Below are positions 1 through 10,502 of a DNA stretch of 50,642 nt, in pieces. The stretch spans positions 1-50,642 of the forward strand of contig MFSE01000020.1 in assembly GCA_001784805.1 (NCBI GenBank), given 5' to 3'. Position 1 is the first letter of the stretch, and each line of letters begins with the position of its first letter. The DNA comes from Candidatus Moranbacteria bacterium RIFOXYA12_FULL_35_19. Its GTDB lineage: Bacteria > Patescibacteriota > Minisyncoccia > Moranbacterales > UBA2206. The notes under the pieces are model-generated. The model was given only the letters and a program-made list of their open reading frames with translations, ran no database searches and was not told where the DNA came from. The position numbers were made by a program, and so were the translations under genes.

Positions 1-554
1 AATCCAGAGAAGATGGTTTAGCTGATTGGAAAAAAGCCGACAATTTATTGAAATATATTCCACGATATCATGTTATTGGAAACCATGAGATGTTGAGTTT
101 TAACAAAAAAGACTATAAGGATTTAACCGGTTTTGATTCTTATTATTCTTTTATGGCAAAGGACTATCAAATAATAATTTTGGATGCCATGTATTGGCAA
201 AGTTCCGAAAAAGATGTTGATCCAGAAAATCAAAAACCGGGAGCTTATGTTGGGTATATTCCGCTAAAGGAAAAAATATGGCTAGAGGAAAAACTTAGAA
301 AAAGTGATCGTAATATCATTTTTATCCATCATCCACTGTATAATGTTATAAACGCTTTGGAAATTGAAAAACTTTTGAAAAAATATCAAGATAATGTAAT
401 TTTGATTTCTAATGGTCATAAAAACAGAGCTAGAACTTTTTCTTTCGTCGGAATTCATTATGCTGATATACCTTCGTTGTATCATCAAAAACAATACATG
501 ATAATTAGTGTAAAAAACAAGATAGCCGAAGTCGAATTTTTGAATTTACAATAA
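1..554 (+). CDS. Metallophosphoesterase, 5'-truncated by window edge
   Basis: Reading frame is open to the left edge (..SREDGLADWKKADNLLKYIPRYHVIGNHEM); GNHE and IFIHHPL/NGHK motifs; resembles ORF 7971-9005. Confidence 0.75.
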   Translation, partial: SREDGLADWKKADNLLKYIPRYHVIGNHEMLSFNKKDYKDLTGFDSYYSFMAKDYQIIILDAMYWQSSEKDVDPENQKPGAYVGYIPLKEKIWLEEKLRKSDRNIIFIHHPLYNVINALEIEKLLKKYQDNVILISNGHKNRARTFSFVGIHYADIPSLYHQKQYMIISVKNKIAEVEFLNLQ

Positions 555-560
555 AAATGT

Positions 561-2663
561 ATGCGAATTCTGATCTTAAATTATGAATATCCACCTTTAG
601 GCGGAGGAGCGGGGAATGCAACCTTCTATTTGCTCAAGGAATTTTCCAAAATTCCAGATCTCTATATTGATCTAGTGACTTCTTCAGCAGATAAAAAATA
701 TCATTTGGAGAAATTAGATGAAAGAATAAATATCCACAAGCTTCCCATTAGCGATAAATCAGAAAATCTACACTTTCAAACCGAAAAGGATCTGCTGATT
801 TATTCTTGGAAAGCATATTTTTACGCTAGAAAACTTGTAAGAAAAAATCATTATGATTTATCGCATTCTTTTTTTGGCGTGCCCTGCGGGTTTATTTCTT
901 GGAGATTTTTTAAAAAACATAAAATTCCTTATGTTATTTCTTTACGCGGGGCAGATGTGCCAAGATATGCCGAAAGGTTTGTTTTTGTTTATAGAGTTCT
1001 TACCCCACTTATAAAAAAAATATGGAAAGATGCCAGTGAAGTTATAGCTAATAGTCAAGGATTGAAAGATTTGGCGCTTAAATCAAATCCGAAACAAAAA
1101 ATAAATATTATTTGCAATGGTGTAGATACTCAAGAATTCAAACCAGACGATTTTTCAAAAGAAAAGGATAAAATTGTTATTACTCCTGGAGCTTCCAGAA
1201 TTACTTCAAGAAAAGGATTGAAATATTTAATTGAAGCGATAGCAACTCTTTCCAAAAAATATCCCAATATTTTGCTAGAGATAATTGGTAGCGGAGATGA
1301 AAAAGATAAATTAGAAGAACTAGCTTTTAATTTAGGGATAACTAATAAGGTAAACTTTGTTGGAGCAGTTTCCCATAAGGATACTTTAAAATATTATCAA
1401 AAAGCGAATATTTTCGTATTACCTTCCTTAAATGAAGGAATGAGTAATACTATGTTGGAAGCTCTAGCTTGTGGTTTGCCGATAATTTCTACAAAAACTG
1501 GAGGATCTGGCGAGTTGGTTCAGGAAAATCAAAACGGTTGTTATATTAAAATGAAAGACAGCTTAGATATTGTTGAAAAAATAGAAAAAATAATAAATAA
1601 TCCGGAGCTGATGGAAAAAATGTCTAAAAAAAGCATTGAAATCGCACAAAGTTTGAGCTGGAAGAAAGTAGCTGAACAATATCTCGGATTTTATAAAAGA
1701 ATAGCTGAAGAAAAAAAAACAAACGAGAAGAATAAAAAGTTGTTTTTAAAATTTTTAGTGGCCGTAGGATTTATTGGTTGGTTATTGTATAGAATTAATT
1801 GGAAAGAAGTTTTGTTTTATTTCAAGCAAATGGATATCTGGTGGATGTTTTGTTTTGTGTTTATTTATGCAATTGGAATCGGAATATCTTCCTATAAATG
1901 GAAAATTTTAGCTAATTTCAAGGGATTTAGTATTAAATTGAGAGAACTCTTCAAGATTTATTTAACTGGCGCTTTTATAAATAATTTTTTTCCTTCTATT
2001 ATCGGGGGAGACGCTTATAGATCATATATGTTGGGGAAAACTGGCAAAGGCAGATATATGGAGGCAACTTCGACGGTTTTAATTGACCGTATTACGGGCT
2101 TTGCTGGAGTGATGCTTTTGATTTTAGTTTCTAGTCTGTTTAATTTGAAAGCAGTTTTTGGGAATAAAATTCTTCTAATCACAAACGCCTTGATTATTGC
2201 TTTTTTTGTGGGTAATTTTTTGATCGCAATTTTGAGAAAGATGATTATTTGGAATTATGTCAAAAAAATCTTGCCGGAAAAAATAACTAAAATGATTCAA
2301 GAGATATTATCCTATCAAAAGCATGAAATTCTTTTCAAGTCATTATTCTGGGGAGCATTTTTCAATTTTTTGGGGGTTGGACTGGCAACTTGGATGCTTT
2401 TTTTGGATCTTCACATCCCAATTAGTTTTGCCAACTTTATGATTGCTATTTCAATCATTAGTATAGTTTCTTCGATTCCAGTTAGTATTGGAAACATCGG
2501 CATTAAAGAATGGGCGTTTATTACTTTTTTTGGTATCTTTGGCGTCAATGGCGAAGCGGCTATTTCCATTGCCATATTTGGCAGATTTTTGCAAATGCTG
2601 GTGAGCTTTTTTGCAATCCCATTTTATTTAAAAGAAAAAAAAGATCGCGACAAAATTATTTAA
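561..2663 (+). CDS. Fusion: GT4 glycosyltransferase (N-term) + lysylphosphatidylglycerol synthase/flippase-like TM domain (C-term)
   Basis: N-term YEYPPLGGGAGNATFYL and NEGMSNTMLEALACGLPII (GT4); C-term FFPSIIGGDAYRSYMLGK and SIPVSIGNIGIKEWAF typical of LPG-synthase TM/UPF0104 family. Confidence 0.85.
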   Translation: MRILILNYEYPPLGGGAGNATFYLLKEFSKIPDLYIDLVTSSADKKYHLEKLDERINIHKLPISDKSENLHFQTEKDLLIYSWKAYFYARKLVRKNHYDLSHSFFGVPCGFISWRFFKKHKIPYVISLRGADVPRYAERFVFVYRVLTPLIKKIWKDASEVIANSQGLKDLALKSNPKQKINIICNGVDTQEFKPDDFSKEKDKIVITPGASRITSRKGLKYLIEAIATLSKKYPNILLEIIGSGDEKDKLEELAFNLGITNKVNFVGAVSHKDTLKYYQKANIFVLPSLNEGMSNTMLEALACGLPIISTKTGGSGELVQENQNGCYIKMKDSLDIVEKIEKIINNPELMEKMSKKSIEIAQSLSWKKVAEQYLGFYKRIAEEKKTNEKNKKLFLKFLVAVGFIGWLLYRINWKEVLFYFKQMDIWWMFCFVFIYAIGIGISSYKWKILANFKGFSIKLRELFKIYLTGAFINNFFPSIIGGDAYRSYMLGKTGKGRYMEATSTVLIDRITGFAGVMLLILVSSLFNLKAVFGNKILLITNALIIAFFVGNFLIAILRKMIIWNYVKKILPEKITKMIQEILSYQKHEILFKSLFWGAFFNFLGVGLATWMLFLDLHIPISFANFMIAISIISIVSSIPVSIGNIGIKEWAFITFFGIFGVNGEAAISIAIFGRFLQMLVSFFAIPFYLKEKKDRDKII

Positions 2664-3330
2664 GAGGCTTACTTTTAATCGGAAAACTACTACAAAGAAA
2701 AAATAAAGCCATTGCTGCGCTAAACTCAAAATATTCCTCTAGTATAAAAAGATTAGCGCCATTTATTTTTACGTTATGTGTATCAATTGCAAGCGAAAGT
2801 AAGAAAAATAAAACAATCATTCCTAGGAAATAACCCCGTTCTTTAGAAATAAAGAGAACAATAAATTTCCATTTTTTTATTAAAATAAATAGGATTAAGC
2901 CAATAAGTAATAGTGTTATTAGCCAGGAGTAAAAAAAATATTCGTGTTTTACGGATAGCAGTAAAAGTAAAACATCAAATAAGTCATGAATGGCGTCAAT
3001 TTTGACTCCTAAAATTCTATAAGGTTTATATTTAAAAATATCCACTCCCCAGCTTATTTCATCTAGAAAAAATGTGAAACTTAGGATTGAATAAAAAATC
3101 GATATAGCTCTACCGGATTTAATTTTTATGCTTGAGAAAAGCGCTATCAAGCCGGACAAAAAAAATAAGCCGGCTCCTAAATTTTCAACCAATCCGTTTT
3201 CTTTTATAAAATATTTCTTATGTTCAGGAAGATAAAAAATAACAAGAAGCGAAAATGCCAATCCAGTTAAAAATATAAAAATATAAGCAGAAAAGATCAG
3301 AGGAATCTTGGTAAGAAATTTATTTTTCAT
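2656..3330 (-). CDS. Multi-TM membrane protein of unknown function
   Basis: 224-aa ORF with several hydrophobic helices; convergent with upstream gene. Confidence 0.65.
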   Translation of the reverse strand: MKNKFLTKIPLIFSAYIFIFLTGLAFSLLVIFYLPEHKKYFIKENGLVENLGAGLFFLSGLIALFSSIKIKSGRAISIFYSILSFTFFLDEISWGVDIFKYKPYRILGVKIDAIHDLFDVLLLLLSVKHEYFFYSWLITLLLIGLILFILIKKWKFIVLFISKERGYFLGMIVLFFLLSLAIDTHNVKINGANLFILEEYFEFSAAMALFFLCSSFPIKSKPLK

Positions 3331-3385
3331 GCTATCATCAAAAATATTTGATTATGTTTAATTTTTTATTTATAATGATATTAAC

Positions 3386-4918
3386 ATGAATATAGAAAAA
3401 AGAAAAATAGTTATAATAACCGTAGTGCTTTTTTTCATTGTGCTTTTAGGGTCTTTTTTGCGTTTATACAAGCTTGGTAATGAGGCTTTCGCCCGGGATG
3501 AATTTTTTGATATCAATACCTCTTTTGGCTATTTCAAAACCGGGGAGTGGTTAGCTTGGGATTTTAATATGGATCAACCACTAGAATCGGCTTTGCAGAA
3601 AGATTATAGCAATACTCGTGCGCAATTTTTTCGTATTCCTTTAGCCTTGGCGTATAATTTTATGGAGCCGACTGAAGGTAACGCTCGGCTCATTAGCGTT
3701 TTTTGGGGGATCATAAGTATCATTGCAATATATTTTGTGACACTTTCTTTTACGGGAAATTATTGGATTGCGCTTTTGTCGGCGCTGTTAGTTTCTGTTG
3801 GTGAATCGGAAATTATTTTTGGTCGGCGCTTGCGAATGTATTCAATGCTCTTTCCAATCTATCTCATTTTTTCTTGGTCACTGTTTAAATTTTATGAATC
3901 TGAATATAAAGGCAAAATAGTTTTTTTCCAAAAAATTTACCAAAAATTAAAAGTTAATTTGAATTATATTTTACCGACGGCAATTTTTGGATTGGTAAGT
4001 TATGAAATTCAAGAGTTGAGTGTGCATATCGTTTTTTCTTTAGTGGCCTATTGTGCTGTTTTGACTTTATTTAATTCTTTCAAAAAACAAAAATATTGGG
4101 ATAAATATAATTTAACTTTGCTTTTGAGTTTTTTGAGCTTTCTTGTCTTGAAAGTTGCTTTTAGTCAAGCTTATAAAGATTTTGACAAAGCGGTAAGTTT
4201 CTGGCAGGACAATTACCGAAGCACTGGATATTTTTTTACTGATTTCAAATATTTATTTGTTGGCATAGCACTTTTTTTTCTGGGGGGATTATTTCTGGCT
4301 TTCAAAATTGGACGCAAAAAAGAAGCTTTGTTTATTTTTCTTTCCGCTTCCATTCCTCTTTTTTACGCTATTTTTTCTTGGGTGCGTGAGCCAGCTTCTC
4401 GCTATATTTATTTTGTCCAATCATTCGGGATTATTTTCGCCTCCATTGGTATCTATGCCATTTATTATTTTCTGGCGGAAAAATTTGAAAATCATAGAAA
4501 ATTCATCGCTTTGGCAGTTTTGTTATTAGCTGCCGTTTCTCTTGATTATTCATATATTACAGATAAAAATAATCTTTATCGGCAAAGAGAAACTGCCGGT
4601 TTTATAGATTTTAATAAAGTTTTTGATGTTGTGAAAAATAATTTAAAACCAAGAGACGTGATGATTACGCGATCCTATCGCAGTTTTTATTTTTCAGATT
4701 GGAAAATAAAAGTGTATGATGTGAAAGCTTTGCCCTTGGAAAAACAAGATTGCCAGGAAACATTTGTCAAAATTATTTCCGAAAATGAAAGCGGAATAGT
4801 GGTTTTGCCGGAAATTGATCATTTGTCAGTGTGCAAAAACGGACGAAAATATTTGGAGGAAAATTTAATTAAAATACCATCGACGGTAAAAGGGGTTAAT
4901 ATTTATCGTTGGCAATAA
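3386..4918 (+). CDS. GT39/PMT/ArnT-like membrane glycosyltransferase, tandem copy 1
   Basis: RDEFFDIN early acidic motif, multi-TM, homologous to the next two ORFs. Confidence 0.8.
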   Translation: MNIEKRKIVIITVVLFFIVLLGSFLRLYKLGNEAFARDEFFDINTSFGYFKTGEWLAWDFNMDQPLESALQKDYSNTRAQFFRIPLALAYNFMEPTEGNARLISVFWGIISIIAIYFVTLSFTGNYWIALLSALLVSVGESEIIFGRRLRMYSMLFPIYLIFSWSLFKFYESEYKGKIVFFQKIYQKLKVNLNYILPTAIFGLVSYEIQELSVHIVFSLVAYCAVLTLFNSFKKQKYWDKYNLTLLLSFLSFLVLKVAFSQAYKDFDKAVSFWQDNYRSTGYFFTDFKYLFVGIALFFLGGLFLAFKIGRKKEALFIFLSASIPLFYAIFSWVREPASRYIYFVQSFGIIFASIGIYAIYYFLAEKFENHRKFIALAVLLLAAVSLDYSYITDKNNLYRQRETAGFIDFNKVFDVVKNNLKPRDVMITRSYRSFYFSDWKIKVYDVKALPLEKQDCQETFVKIISENESGIVVLPEIDHLSVCKNGRKYLEENLIKIPSTVKGVNIYRWQ

Positions 4919-4936
4919 TTATTTTAAGATAAAAGT

Positions 4937-6469
4937 ATGAAAAATAAAAAATATTTTTTGATTATTTTGACGCTGATAGTCTTTTTGGGTGCAGGGTTAC
5001 GAATTTATAATTTGGGCGAGAAGTCTTTTGATCGAGATGAATTTTTTGAACTCAATTCTTCCTATGGCTATTTCAAAGCAGGCACTTGGGTGGCATGGGA
5101 TTTTGGAAGTGATAAGCCACTTAAGGCGAGCTTGCAAGACAAAACTAGCACGGAGCGAGCGGAAGTTTATCGCTGGCAATTGGCGCAGGTGTATAAATTT
5201 TTTGAACCGACAGAAATTTCAACTCGCGCGGTGAGTGTTTTTTGGGGGATTGTGAGTATCATAGCTATATATTTTGTGACTCTTTCGTTTACGGGAAATT
5301 ATTGGATTGCACTTTTGGTAGCTTTATTGGTCGCAATTGGCGAATCAGGTATAGTTTATAGTCGGCGTCTTCGAATGTATTCAATGCTATTTCCGGTTTA
5401 TTTGATTTTCTCTTGGGTGGTCTATCAATTTTATGAAGCGAAATATATCGGCAAGAATAAACTTTTTAAATTAGTTGCTGACAAACTAAATGTCAATCCT
5501 TTGTATTTTTTGCCGGTAATAATCACGGGGCTTGTGAGTTATAATGTGCATATGCTTTCGGTGAGTATTATTGTGGCCGTTTCTGCTTTTTGTGCTTGCA
5601 GTTGGTTCTTGTGGGAGAGGAAAAATAAGAAAATAAATAAATATTCCATCACGCTGGCACTTGTTTTTTTGGCGTATCTTATTGTGAGCTTGACTCCAAA
5701 CCTAGCTAAGTTTTATAAATCATTTAAACGGCAAGTCGAACTTTTCAAATTTAATTCAGATTATTTCTTCGATTATTTCACTGATTTCTCATTGCCAGTT
5801 GCCGGTTTTATTTTAGCACTTATTGGAGCGTGGTATCTTTTCAAAAAAACAGAAAGAAAAAAAGAAGCGCTATTTATTTTTTTCTCCGCTTTTGGTCCAC
5901 TAATTTTTGCTATTTTCACTTGGACAAGATTTCCTGCTCAAAGATATATCTATTTCGCCCAATCCTTCGGAATAATTTTGATTGCTTGTGGAGTGTATGC
6001 GATAGCTTTTTATATGCGTAATTTTTCCAAAAAGCGAGGATTTTTAGCGACGATTATTTTTTTGGTTATTTCTTTGGGTTTGATTGATTGGTCATATTTC
6101 AAAAAAGAAAATCAAATTTATGTCCATACCAAAAATTCTTTTTATCCAGATTTCAAGAATATTTTTCCTCATATCTTAGAAAAAAAGAAAGAAAACGATG
6201 TTTTTATCACTCGCGTTTATCGCAGTTATTATTGGCAAGGAGAAAAAATAAAAGTGATTGATCTTCAAGCACTTCCGTTTGAGAAAAAAGATTGTTTAAA
6301 AGATGTCATTGAAACTATCGCAAAAAATCCAAGTGGTTGGTTTATTTTGCCAAGAATAGATGAGGCCTCTGTTTGCAAAGAAGGCAGGGAATATTTGGAA
6401 ACGAACTTGGAAAAAATAGAAAACGATAATTTCCCCAATACAATCTCGATTTATCGATGGGGTAAATAA
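4937..6469 (+). CDS. GT39/PMT/ArnT-like membrane glycosyltransferase, tandem copy 2
   Basis: RDEFFELN motif; shares IIAIYFVTLSFTGNYWIALL exactly with copy 1. Confidence 0.8.
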   Translation: MKNKKYFLIILTLIVFLGAGLRIYNLGEKSFDRDEFFELNSSYGYFKAGTWVAWDFGSDKPLKASLQDKTSTERAEVYRWQLAQVYKFFEPTEISTRAVSVFWGIVSIIAIYFVTLSFTGNYWIALLVALLVAIGESGIVYSRRLRMYSMLFPVYLIFSWVVYQFYEAKYIGKNKLFKLVADKLNVNPLYFLPVIITGLVSYNVHMLSVSIIVAVSAFCACSWFLWERKNKKINKYSITLALVFLAYLIVSLTPNLAKFYKSFKRQVELFKFNSDYFFDYFTDFSLPVAGFILALIGAWYLFKKTERKKEALFIFFSAFGPLIFAIFTWTRFPAQRYIYFAQSFGIILIACGVYAIAFYMRNFSKKRGFLATIIFLVISLGLIDWSYFKKENQIYVHTKNSFYPDFKNIFPHILEKKKENDVFITRVYRSYYWQGEKIKVIDLQALPFEKKDCLKDVIETIAKNPSGWFILPRIDEASVCKEGREYLETNLEKIENDNFPNTISIYRWGK

Positions 6470-6474
6470 AAAAT

Positions 6475-7974
6475 ATGAGTAATAAAAAAATTGGGATAAT
6501 TCTATTTTTTGTAATATTACTCGGTGGTTTTTTGCGTTTTTATAAGCTTGGCCAACAGCCATTTGTGACGGATGAGTTTTTGGATATTAACGCCACTTAT
6601 GGATATTTCAAGACTGGACATTGGCTGGCGTGGGATTTCAATTTAGATCAAGTGAGTGATAATTTATATACCCCAAGAGATGAGCGCGCTTGGCCTTATC
6701 GCATTCAAGTAGCCCAACTTTTCCATTGGTTTTCTTTGACAGAAGCAACGGCGAGGTCAATGAGTGTTATCTGGGGAATAATTAGTATTATTAGTTTATA
6801 TCTCACAGCTACTTATTTTACTAAAAACAAAACCATTGGTCTTATCTCGGCTTTTCTTTTCACAGTGAGTATCGCCGGGATAACCTTTGATCGAATGATT
6901 CGAATGTATGCAATGTTTTTCCCTGTCTTCCTCCTTTTTTCTTGGTTTCTCTTTCGGTTTTTCGAAGAAGAATATTCGGGCAGAATTGCAATCATCAAGC
7001 TAATTTGGAATAAATTTGGAATAAATTTAATTTGGTTTTTGCCAGCAACATTTTTTGGACTGTTGAGTTTTCATCTGCATCCGCTTACGCTTAATATGGG
7101 TGTGGTTTTTGGTGCTTATCTTGTCGTCCAATCTTGCTTGGCTTTTTATCAAAAAAGAACCATATTAAATAAATATACAGTCATTTTATTTTTAACATTG
7201 CTTGGTTTTATTATAGTGTATATAAATAATCCTCAAGTATATTCGTTTTATTCCAAAAAAGATCTGATTGCTTTTGATCACGCAAGATGGCGATATTTGC
7301 AGGCGATAGTTTCAGATTATACAAGTATTATCTTAGCTTACGGTTTGATTGTTTTTGGTTTTTATAATCTCAAGAAAAATTCAAAAATTAAAAAAGAATC
7401 AATCTGGCTAGCTTGTTGTTTTTTGGGCATACTTTTTTCGGCGGTTTTCTTGTGGAATGAAGTTTTTGGTTTGCGTTTTATTTTCTTTGCGATGTCTTTT
7501 GGGATAATTTTGCTTTCAAGCGGGATATATTTTTTGACAGACAAAATTGGAAAGTATTTTCCCGCGTATCAGAAAAAAGTTTTTATTGGTGTGCTAACAC
7601 TGACACTTCTAATTGTTCCAAATTATGCTTATTTTTTTTCCAAAGAAAGCCCTTATCGAAAAGATGAAACCAAAACCGATTATCGATCAGCTTTTCAATA
7701 TTTTTTGGAGAATAAGAGCGAAGGTGATGCTTTGCTTACGCGAAATTTTCGTAGCTTCTACTACAAGAACGCCCAGGCTAAAATTATCAATAAGGAATGG
7801 AACAAAAAAATCAGCTTGGATGAATTAAAGAAAATAATAATAGAAAATCCCAGTGGCTGGATTGTAACGGGCGATCCAAGAGGGGACATAGAAAAAGACG
7901 CTTTGAAATATTTAGAAGAAAATTCAGTAGACAAGAAAAAAATAGGCGGAGTTCAAATTTATTGTTGGAATTAA
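6475..7974 (+). CDS. GT39/PMT/ArnT-like membrane glycosyltransferase, tandem copy 3
   Basis: TDEFLDINATYGYFKTGHWLAWDFNLDQ matches copies 1 and 2. Confidence 0.8.
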   Translation: MSNKKIGIILFFVILLGGFLRFYKLGQQPFVTDEFLDINATYGYFKTGHWLAWDFNLDQVSDNLYTPRDERAWPYRIQVAQLFHWFSLTEATARSMSVIWGIISIISLYLTATYFTKNKTIGLISAFLFTVSIAGITFDRMIRMYAMFFPVFLLFSWFLFRFFEEEYSGRIAIIKLIWNKFGINLIWFLPATFFGLLSFHLHPLTLNMGVVFGAYLVVQSCLAFYQKRTILNKYTVILFLTLLGFIIVYINNPQVYSFYSKKDLIAFDHARWRYLQAIVSDYTSIILAYGLIVFGFYNLKKNSKIKKESIWLACCFLGILFSAVFLWNEVFGLRFIFFAMSFGIILLSSGIYFLTDKIGKYFPAYQKKVFIGVLTLTLLIVPNYAYFFSKESPYRKDETKTDYRSAFQYFLENKSEGDALLTRNFRSFYYKNAQAKIINKEWNKKISLDELKKIIIENPSGWIVTGDPRGDIEKDALKYLEENSVDKKKIGGVQIYCWN

Positions 7975-9005
7975 TATTTTTTTGTGCTGACTGTCGCTGA
8001 ATTGCCGTTTATTTTTACCACGGCAATTGTTCTCTGATGGTAGGCGGAAGGAATGTTATAATTTTTTACTCCGCCAAAAGATATTATTCCAAGTGTGACT
8101 GGATGTTTGTGGCCATTGGCAACTAATACAATTTTATCTTTATATTTTTTTATAATTCTTGAAACATCATTTTTATTCTCCAGATTCCACAATGGATGAT
8201 GAATAAGAATAATATTTTTGTCGTTATTTTTAAGTTCATTATTCAGTAGGCCAAGCTGTCTTTCTGAAACATTGCCTGTATAGATAAAAGCATCATCATG
8301 TTTAGCGTCAATGTGTTCTTCTTTGTCGTTATAATTAGCATCGAGAATTATAAGACGATAACCGTTTTTAACAGTAATGGCATAATAATTTTTTTGACCG
8401 GTTATATTATTGACATTATCTTTGCTCATACTTAAAAGTTCATGATTGCCAACGACAGAATAAAGCGGAAAATAAGCAGAAATCAAACTACGCGCTTTTC
8501 TATAATCCGCTTCGGCCGATTTTTTTGAGATAAAGCCATCTTTTTTATTGCGACTTTCAATTAAGTCTCCCAAATCTATGACAATATCCGGCTGGACTTG
8601 ATTTTTGAGCACCCAGATAGCTGAATTTAGATGAGAGAAACCTTTTTCTTGTCCGGCATGAGCGTCAGCGATAATTCCAATCGTCAAATCAGGACGCGGA
8701 ACTTCTTCTTTGGGGGTTTCCTCTTTGGCGGTTTCTTCCGGACTGCTCTCCTCTGGCACAATGTTATTTTCTTCTGGTTTTATTTCCGGTTCTTTGGGTG
8801 TTTCTGACTCTGCTTGCACTTCCTGCACCGGTTGAATTTCGGTTAAAATTATTTCTTGCTCTTTTTCTTTTTCGGCGCCAAAAAAAGTGGCAAAGTTTTT
8901 TGGATATTGGGAGAAAAAAATCAAAATCAGTGCCGGTAAAATCAAAAGTAAAGGCAGAAATTTTGCTTTGGTTGATTTTTTTTCTACAATAACTAAATCA
9001 TCCAT
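7971..9005 (-). CDS. Membrane-anchored metallophosphoesterase with Glu/Pro-rich linker
   Basis: IADAH, DLGDL, GNHE, HHPLW, GHKH motifs; N-terminal TM then EEXXPEE linker. Confidence 0.85.
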   Translation of the reverse strand: MDDLVIVEKKSTKAKFLPLLLILPALILIFFSQYPKNFATFFGAEKEKEQEIILTEIQPVQEVQAESETPKEPEIKPEENNIVPEESSPEETAKEETPKEEVPRPDLTIGIIADAHAGQEKGFSHLNSAIWVLKNQVQPDIVIDLGDLIESRNKKDGFISKKSAEADYRKARSLISAYFPLYSVVGNHELLSMSKDNVNNITGQKNYYAITVKNGYRLIILDANYNDKEEHIDAKHDDAFIYTGNVSERQLGLLNNELKNNDKNIILIHHPLWNLENKNDVSRIIKKYKDKIVLVANGHKHPVTLGIISFGGVKNYNIPSAYHQRTIAVVKINGNSATVSTKKY

Positions 9006-9008
9006 AAA

Positions 9009-10502
9009 TTATTTTTTCTTAAATATTATTTTTCTAAAAAAATTAAAATCATCAAGGGTAAACTCTTTGAGGATAATTAAGATAAAAAGATAAATTCCAG
9101 TTAGGATAGCGCTCCACAAAATGAAAAGCCATTCTTGCGGAGGGAAAAAAATCGAAACAAAAAACATTAAAATCCCGGCGAAAATTATTTTGGCAACACT
9201 TTTTATTTGGATAAATTTTCCAAAATATCTTAGCGCATAAAATAATATTATCACAGTTATCAGTCCTGAAACAAGAGAAGTGGCGATGGCTGATCCAGAA
9301 ATTCCAAATTTTAAAATCAAAATATAATTTAAAATGGCATTCAGAATCATTCCAAAAAGCGCAATGTACATTGGAATTTTCACTTTGCCGGCTCCGTTTA
9401 GAGCAAAACTTAGAACATAGAAAATTGTCAAAAATCCAACTCCAGGGGCGAGAATTTGCATTGGTAAAACGGAATCGGCGTAGCGGGAACCAAAAAACAA
9501 TTGAATGAGAGGTTCGGCATAAGCAATCATAAGAATTATTATCGGAATTAAAATCATTAGCATCAATCGAAAAGTCTGGCTCATTATCCGTTTTGTTTCT
9601 GTGAGATTATTTTGGGAAGTGGTTCTAGAAATCGAAGGCAACATCACTAATGTTAGCGCGTAAAATAAATAATAGGGGATTCGACCGACAGTGAGCGAAG
9701 CGTTATAAATTCCGGTTAAATGATCATTGGCCAGCACTCCTTTGACTAAATATAAATCCAAAGAAATCAGGAGTTCATAAAAAATCATAAAAAGTGTCAC
9801 AGGCCAAGCATAATTAACTAGTTTTTTCCAATCAAAAAAATTCTTGTTATCTTTGGGGAAATGTCGATTGATAAAAAATTTATCAATCAGATAAGCGGTA
9901 AGAAAAACCGTAGCGGGAGCGAGAATATAGCCGGAGATGGAACCTTTCAATCCAAAAAAATAAGCTAAGCCGACGACAAAGATTATCCTAGCGAAAGAGC
10001 GAACTATTTTTAGAGTAGATTGCAAACTGAAGCGATGAATGCCGATGTAATAGTAGAGATAGAAAGAAGCGGCGGCAAAAGAGGGGATAATCAAAGAAGA
10101 AATGCGAAAAAGCGGAGTGAGAGTTGGATCACGCAAAATAAAGGATAGCACGGGAGCTAAAAGAAAAAATATTATCGTAATTATCCCAATGAGGACAAAT
10201 TGTAGCAAGGCCGCCTTTTTTTTGACACTCAAAACCAGTCCCGGTTGGTTTTCAAAAAAACCACTAATATATTTGCTCATGGCGGTTGGAATGCCATTGC
10301 CGATGAGCATAATAATCATAGTAGTGAGCGTTACAACCAGACCATAGCGTCCGTAATCGGCGGGACCTAGCATTCGGCCTAAAAAGGCATGGATGATATA
10401 TCCGGAAAAATTGAAAAATATTTCTGCAATAGCCAACCACAAAATTGAAGAAGTGACAGATTGTTTTTTTTCGCCAATTTTAGCTAAATTATTATCGATC
10501 AT
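9009..10502 (-). CDS. Polysaccharide flippase (Wzx/MATE-MVF-like)
   Basis: 497-aa multi-TM; FFNFSGYIIHAFLGRMLGPADYGRYGLV typical of polysaccharide biosynthesis flippases. Confidence 0.85.
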   Translation of the reverse strand: MIDNNLAKIGEKKQSVTSSILWLAIAEIFFNFSGYIIHAFLGRMLGPADYGRYGLVVTLTTMIIMLIGNGIPTAMSKYISGFFENQPGLVLSVKKKAALLQFVLIGIITIIFFLLAPVLSFILRDPTLTPLFRISSLIIPSFAAASFYLYYYIGIHRFSLQSTLKIVRSFARIIFVVGLAYFFGLKGSISGYILAPATVFLTAYLIDKFFINRHFPKDNKNFFDWKKLVNYAWPVTLFMIFYELLISLDLYLVKGVLANDHLTGIYNASLTVGRIPYYLFYALTLVMLPSISRTTSQNNLTETKRIMSQTFRLMLMILIPIIILMIAYAEPLIQLFFGSRYADSVLPMQILAPGVGFLTIFYVLSFALNGAGKVKIPMYIALFGMILNAILNYILILKFGISGSAIATSLVSGLITVIILFYALRYFGKFIQIKSVAKIIFAGILMFFVSIFFPPQEWLFILWSAILTGIYLFILIILKEFTLDDFNFFRKIIFKKK

